Below, piece by piece: positions 57,890-64,000 of a stretch of 64,000 nt of DNA (positions within the stretch are counted from its first letter, which is position 1; each line of letters starts with the position of its first letter). The notes under the pieces are model-generated. The model had not been told where the DNA came from, searched no databases, and worked only from the letters and a program-made list of their open reading frames with translations. The DNA is from Hoplostethus atlanticus (Eukaryota; Chordata; Actinopteri; Trachichthyiformes; Trachichthyidae): the NCBI GenBank assembly GCA_034670405.1, contig JAXDDX010000012.1, positions 6,079,501 through 6,143,500 on the forward strand, in the 5' to 3' direction. The translations under genes were made by a program, and so were the position numbers.

Positions 57890-59563
57890 TTGATGAATGC
57901 ACACAATCACCAAAGGTGCACAAAGAACTCAAAGGAAAGGGGCACTGCTATAGTGCAAAAAAGTATATGTGTGTGTGTTTTCAAAAATGTTATCCATTTT
58001 AGAAAAAGAAAACAAGATCTTTCATAAGAACAGATGATTGTATCCTCACTTTAAAAACAAATATTTTGTAGGCAAAGCAAAAAGTCTCACATCTTTCATA
58101 CTGGCCCATAACTTGACTTTGATGCAATCACTTGTAAGAGTAGATGTCCAAATATCTGATATCTCACTTTGGAAATGTTTCTCTGTGTCTGTTTCTGCTT
58201 GAGAACGTGTTGAAGCGACATGTGAATGCAGTCCTTCAGTGTACAGGTCCAGTCAAACCGGGTAATCAGCACAACTGCACTGGAGCAGGTATGGGATTAA
58301 CTAATCTGTGTGTGTAAGACGATAACCCTCACGAACATTTCCACAAACACCAAGAGTGTTTCCGTGCAGGTGGGGAAAGCTGAAACTGATAAGCGTAATA
58401 TTCTTCCTGTGAGGGGAAAGAACGAGTAACCGCTTACAACCTCTTTACATCCTTACTCAAGATAGAAATCAAATCCTATTACAATTATCCTGAATCAGAT
58501 GGAACAAACGGTATGAATGCCTGTGCAGGTTGACCAGCCAAAACCGCAGGCACCAGGCAGGAGGATCTCTGGTGTCATGGAATTAAACGACAGGATGTGA
58601 CGCATGCGGAGGGAAAATACTCAACAATGTTTTTTACACAAACTGGGTAAAGAACGCGGCAATATAGTTATTATACCCCGGTGTGTGGGCTGGGGGTGGG
58701 ACATGAGAGGGTCGGAGGGGTGAAGACACATCACACACTCACAGACACACCAAGCTAAAATTATAGCTGAACGTTTGTGTATAATTATACAGTCATCGTG
58801 CCCAGGGGCTGATGCGGCTGCAGATGTACGTATCAGACAATGAAAAACTCCCATTTAGAGGCAGGAAGGTGGCCGCTCCTTCACCAGAAGACCCAATTTC
58901 AAGCCTTCCTGTCAGCATGCATCTGCCCTGCTGAAGTGTCCTTGAGCAACACGCTGATCGTGTGGTCTGACAGGGCAGTCACAAGACTAACATACTGAAA
59001 TGACTGAACTGATGGAGCAGATGAGTGGGAAGGGAGTGGTGGCTTGGCCGACCCCCCCCCCCCCACACACAACAAATTTCTGTTGTCACTGAAAACACAA
59101 TGTGATACAACATACAATCAGACACTGCTGACACTGCCAGCTTAGGCAGAAAATAACGTAGTATCAGTATCAATACTAGAACAATATCAGTAAGCGTACA
59201 GTAAACAATGAGCAGCGCCTGCCAGTCGAAGAGGGCGGGTCTGGCTTACTGTGTTTATTACAAAGCCTCACAGAAGAGTGAACAAACAACTAAACCTTTA
59301 ACATGACATTCTAGGATGGGTAATCCTATTACTGAAAGAAGTCGTGCGCTGCATCGGTGTACTGTGAAGCACTACTGTCCACGATAATACGAACTTAAGG
59401 AATGACTCTGTTATTGTACAGTTCTTTCAGTGACTCAACATTATACCCAATAGGAGAGACAGAGAGACAGAGAGGAGGCAGTACTGTAGGTGACAGTGGG
59501 CTCCTGGGATCCTACTGCAGTCAGGAAGCAGCAAGATCTAAATATTGTCGAACAAAACACTCA

Positions 59564-59564
<1 letters not shown>

Positions 59565-59627
<63 letters not shown>
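59565..59627. repeat. (AC)n microsatellite
   Basis: Perfect AC tract of about 63 bases. Confidence 0.95.
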
Positions 59628-59629
<2 letters not shown>

Positions 59630-60935
59630 TCTCTCAGGTCTGCATCACTGCCTTGTAGCAAGCTTTGTTTGCTACCAAATACTTTTTGAAATGTCTTAAA
59701 GGCCTGTAATGTAATGGTAAGCAAGCAGATTTTTTTTTGTTGCTGAGAGAGGACAGTGTACCTTGTTGATGTAACAACGCACTGTCAGGTTTTTAAGTGT
59801 CTATTAATCATTATTATTACATAGACTAATAAAGAGGAGGTGCTATAATCTTGCAGATGACTGTTGCACTTTTAAAAGCCCAATAATTTGTAGGTACTAT
59901 GGAGAGAAACACCATAAAACTGGCTAATGTGGAATCAGGGGTAAATTATATCCTGATTAAGAAGGAGCTCAGAGCACTTCTGCTTTGGCTTGCAAAAAGG
60001 TTGTAAAATGTTTTAAAGAGCTCCTCTAACGACTTCATCTCCCCCTTCATATTTGTAAGCATCTTTGAAAACAGTCCATCGGAAACAGCGGCGTATGATC
60101 ATCTACACTAGTAGCACAAGGAGGACATAGAAGGAGAAATGTAAGTGTGTTGGTGTGTGTTTGTCCGCACACTATGTTGCATTAGGATCATCCCACAACA
60201 TTATCTGCAGCAATTACTGCAGTTCTGTGCTGTGTTTGGAAAAACACTTTATCCTCTGACAACAAGCAAACAAGGATGCACTTATGTAGTTTGGCAAATG
60301 AAGTCATGAAGGAGGAACTGGTGCTGTGAAACCAGAGTTCACAGAGGGAACCTCACACCAAATGATTATCTTCACTGAACTCTGGTATCTATAATTTATA
60401 GCTCTGATATTACAGCTCCCACTGAGGATGGGAAAAAGTTGCGAATTAGTAAAAAGTTTCAAACTTTCAGACATGCAGTAATTGGCCTGCTTTCTGAACT
60501 TCTCAAATCTCACTTATTTGCCCTAGTTTTGTAAAGTGGGAAAATTGGTGAACAATACGGAGTAGGCTTTAACAACACTTCACGCTGTGATGCTGCTGCT
60601 GTGGAACCTTAGCTGGAAGGAATCAAGGTCAAAATAATTGGCCATCTCTCCTCTGGTGTCACTGATCCTCTTTTCCGCTATGTAGGATCAGTGTTGTAGT
60701 AGCAGGTAAACAATTTATTATAGTTGCCCTCCTAAAAACTCTTCCTCTTCATTATTTAAGCCAGGACACAAGTCCCCTCTGTCTCGCCCTGCTAGTGATG
60801 CACAGCGAGCTCACAGAATCACAAAGTGATTCTTCGCCGAGCAAACAAACATAACCACTCTCAACACTTACAGCTTAACGCGATTGATATGCTGGGGGCA
60901 AGTCTGAGGAAACAGCAGTCTCTTTCGCTCTCTTT

Positions 60936-60946
60936 CACACACACAC

Positions 60947-61003
<57 letters not shown>

Positions 61004-61027
61004 CACACGCACGCACACGCACACACA
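60936..61027. repeat. (AC)n microsatellite with GC interruptions
   Basis: About 92 bases of AC with scattered GC steps, mainly towards the right end. Confidence 0.95.
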
Positions 61028-62300
61028 ATGACTGCATAATGAATAATGAGTGCAAACCTCTGCCCCTGGCTTACAAGGTTGAATAAATTCACATTTTGTT
61101 ACGGGACGTAGCATAACAAAAGAACTCCCAATTACTGTAGTCATTAAGTTACAACAAACATCCTTCTCAATTTAGCTCAGCTGGACTGCTCACAGTAAAG
61201 TACGCATTTACAGGTAGAGGTGAATATATCGATATCATCATCAATGTCGACGTGAGACTAGAAAGTGTGTGTATGTGTGTGTGTGCGAGTATATGAGTGA
61301 TTGACAGTGAGAAGCTTGCTGTAAATCATAGAGCTTTTAGTGTCAGGCCCATTAGCAACCAATACTAATGAGCAGCATTAGAAGGCTCTTACCTCTTGGG
61401 TGACCTAGCTTTTCAGCTTCATGCTCCAATTAAGATACAAAATTTATGCTGGTAGAACAGCCTGTTGAGCCACACTATCCTCTCAGAAAATCCCACAATC
61501 AATGTCAAATATTGATTCTTTTTCATTAAGTCCAGTCTGAGGCCTCCCAGTGTGGGGCTTTTACTCTGAAAATCATTGGAAAATCTCAGCAGAATTAGTC
61601 CCATAAATTGGAATATGCGTGTTGGTATTAATGGATTAAAGGCGGAGGTATGGAAGCCCCGGTGAATTACAGGGATTATTGGGCCAATGAGTCAGATTTC
61701 GCATTTCCACAAATCACAGGGATTAACCTCTCTTCACAATCACTACCTTACACAACAAGCCTTCTCATTCATTTGTTTCTCTCAGTTCCCTATTTTGCCT
61801 CTGCACCACCCCTGTCATCAAGTAAGAGAAGACTTGCTGAACTGTGAAATGACATCATGGTAGCGCAAATAACCCTGACTGCAGGTGCAGCATGTAATGG
61901 AGACAGTCCAGTGGAATGACAACTAGTCATTGCATGCCTGAGTGCTTGTATATCTACGTGTGTATGTGTGTGCATGAGTACATGTGTGCTAGTGTGTGCG
62001 TGGGTGTGTATACATGCCCTTGCTCGAAGAAGGTTTACAAGCTGTCCTGTGCATCTGAATGATGATGTCATTGCCGTCAATTGTGGTGCCTGCTTGATGA
62101 ACAGGAGCAGTCCTGCCAGAGCATGTGGCTAAATTAGGCTTGGGGACAGCAGCCACACTCGATGTCACTCGGGGTCCCAGAACAGTTGCCACATGAACAA
62201 CATGTGGCTTTAACCTTGGCACCCCCATTACATTGCATTACATTACAACCCTTCCCCTCTAGCTGTCCCCTCTCTTTACTTCTCCCCCCCCTGCCCACTC

Positions 62301-62323
62301 TCCTCCTCCTCCTCCTCCTCCTT
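62301..62323. repeat. (CCT)n microsatellite
   Basis: Short trinucleotide array within a pyrimidine-rich stretch. Confidence 0.8.
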
Positions 62324-63259
62324 CCTCTATAATAAACCCCGCTTCTTCATTTGCCCTCTTCTCTTTCTTCTCCCACTCCTCCTCCACTCGTGCTGCACTG
62401 CGATGGAGCATGTGGCTACACTGTGGGCTGCTGGATAAACAAGCAATCTTCAGCTCTCTTATGAGTGTGTGATGATGTGTGTGAGGCCACGGTGGGAAAT
62501 GAGGAAAGCTGGAGCACACAGAACACGTGGATGCCCTGGGGGCGAAGGGGGGTTGGAGCATTTAAGGACTCGAGTGCCTATATATATGGATGGAAAACAC
62601 ACAAATAAGCACGCAAGCATGCATACACGGAAGTGCGCAGACACACACACACATACACATACACACCATAAAAATGCTGACACTTTCATTTCTCCTGCTT
62701 TTTTTTATTTTAATTTGGTAAATTGCACTTTTCATACATATAATGATCTTGAAATGAACCCTCATGGGCCTTTAGGGAACCAGACATTGATTACAGGAGA
62801 CAAATGACCAATTAAGATAATATATATATGACAACGTTTGGCGTCTGGCTTAGTTGATAATCGATCTCTTTAAAATATTTATTTGAAAAGAAACGGAAAC
62901 AACTCTCTATCGCTCGCTCTTTGTATCCCAAGTGTGCCATTACTTTAGCCTTAATGGATATACAGCCATATGATGCTGATCCCTCTGTAAGTAAATGCTC
63001 AAATGCCATACAATGGCCATATATCCTTCCTTGGAACTGCCTGTTCTGGGTCAGCATTTTGGGCAGGTAGGCTATTTAAGGGACTGGAAATGTTCAGATG
63101 CTTTTCCTGTGTCCCAAGGGGGGTGGATGTTGGATGAGAAGCCTGAGAGAGGCACTAACACAACTGACAGACTCGCCGTTAGATGTGCATTTACGATTCC
63201 AATGCATAGACACATATATAAGGAGCATCTGCACAGGTCCATTAACGGGACACTTTGAT

Positions 63260-63264
<5 letters not shown>

Positions 63265-63290
<26 letters not shown>
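63265..63290. repeat. (TG)n microsatellite
   Basis: Perfect TG tract of about 26 bases. Confidence 0.9.
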
Positions 63291-63464
63291 AATGTGCACT
63301 GATTCACAAATGAAGTCTGAAAGTAAGGATCAGAGAGAGAGAACACCTTTTTTTAATCCTCTTGTGAGAGCGAGATAGAGAGAAAGTGAAGAAAGAATGA
63401 CAGACGGAGCGCCCTATAAGAGTGGCAGGAAGGAGAAAGTAGACAGAATGAATGAGAGGAGGAA

Positions 63465-63510
63465 AGAAGAGAAGGGAAGAGAAGAGAAGAGAAGAAAAGA
63501 GAAGAGAGGG
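63465..63510. repeat. (GAAGA)n-like purine tract
   Basis: Imperfect AGAAG/GAAGA units in a wider purine-rich region (about 63330-63510). Confidence 0.8.
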
Positions 63511-63608
63511 AGTAATATATCTCACTCACGTGGATGACTGTCTGAGGAAATTAGTATCTATCTTTGGCCACTCCCTCCTGTCATCACTTCATCATGACTA
63601 ATGAGCTG

Positions 63609-63634
63609 CACACACACACACACACACACACACA
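63609..63634. repeat. (CA)n microsatellite
   Basis: Perfect CA tract of about 26 bases. Confidence 0.95.
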
Positions 63635-64000
63635 AATTGGCACTACTTTTTTGTGCAAATTTCTCCACCTCTCATCCAACAGGGACTTATCCATCAAAGC
63701 TGTTCAGTTCACAGACGTGGGATTACTAAAATCAATGATTTCATTGACAGCCTCTCACTTCAGATTAGGTTCCTATCTTGATCTTTAAATCTTTAAATCC
63801 CAGGGAATACAGCTTGATGACCAAATACCTGCTTATAAGGAGATCTGCAGCAGGCTCTCATCTAACAAGACTGGGTGCTTTTCTGTGCTGTGTGTGTTGG
63901 GAGGGGTCACACATTTACACTTGCAGTCGTAGCACCAAAAAAAACTACAGATGGGAGTACATGTGGGAGGGCCAAGGAATCCACCCAAGAGTCAGTCCAC

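Larger units (their letters stand above)
44906..64000 (-). other. kcnb2 large intron (at least 19 kb, incomplete)
   Basis: No T1-domain exon or other gene was found. The intron is rich in simple repeats and contains an hAT-type MITE, a SINE and a G-rich pentanucleotide array. Non-repetitive AT-rich stretches (for example 48990-49230 and 61300-61800) may hold regulatory elements but cannot be judged from one genome. Confidence 0.75.

Noticed and set aside
45000..64000. Search for the kcnb2 T1-domain exon
   Set aside because: No frame shows the conserved Kv2 T1 motifs; the exon must lie beyond the window.

Overview
The window is nuclear DNA from a ray-finned fish, most likely a teleost. The evidence is spliced vertebrate genes with GT-AG introns, very many (AC)n and (AG)n microsatellites, and SINE, LINE and hAT-MITE remnants of types common in teleosts. 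I assembled six protein-coding genes exon by exon, checking splice sites and reading phase. They are rdh10 (minus), rpl7 (plus), a C8orf89-like gene (plus), sbspon (plus), terf1 (minus) and the last coding exon of kcnb2 (minus). Order and relative orientation match human chromosome 8q (KCNB2-TERF1-SBSPON-C8orf89-RPL7-RDH10), read in the opposite direction.

Layout. 1-10.2 kb: rdh10, six coding exons, a retinol dehydrogenase of retinoic-acid synthesis. 10.2-12.7 kb: head-to-head promoter interval. 12.7-16.5 kb: rpl7, which carries four related box C/D-like snoRNA candidates, one in each of introns 3-5 and one in an intron within its 3'UTR. 17.2-20.8 kb: a C8orf89-like gene with a near-perfect RFX X-box upstream. 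20.5-29 kb: intergenic DNA with microsatellites. 29-32.4 kb: sbspon, a secreted SMB/TSP1 matrix protein. 32.5-38.4 kb: terf1 (TRF1, shelterin telomere binder), convergent with sbspon. 39-64 kb: kcnb2 (Kv2.2), with a probable 3'UTR, one large exon covering S1 to the C-terminus, and at least 19 kb of its large upstream intron. The T1-domain exon lies outside the window.

The most unusual structure is in terf1. The hinge between the TRFH and Myb/telobox domains has been lengthened by a recent tandem duplication of about 1.1 kb. Both copies keep splice sites and reading frame through 12 coding exons. One copy has lost its internal introns through a deletion whose junction carries a direct repeat and an inverted repeat, so that two exons fused into one.

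The genes are a conserved neighbourhood rather than a pathway. I see no operon-like unit, CRISPR array, tRNA gene or viral gene. Exon boundaries are inferred from consensus and phase, and no transcript evidence was available.
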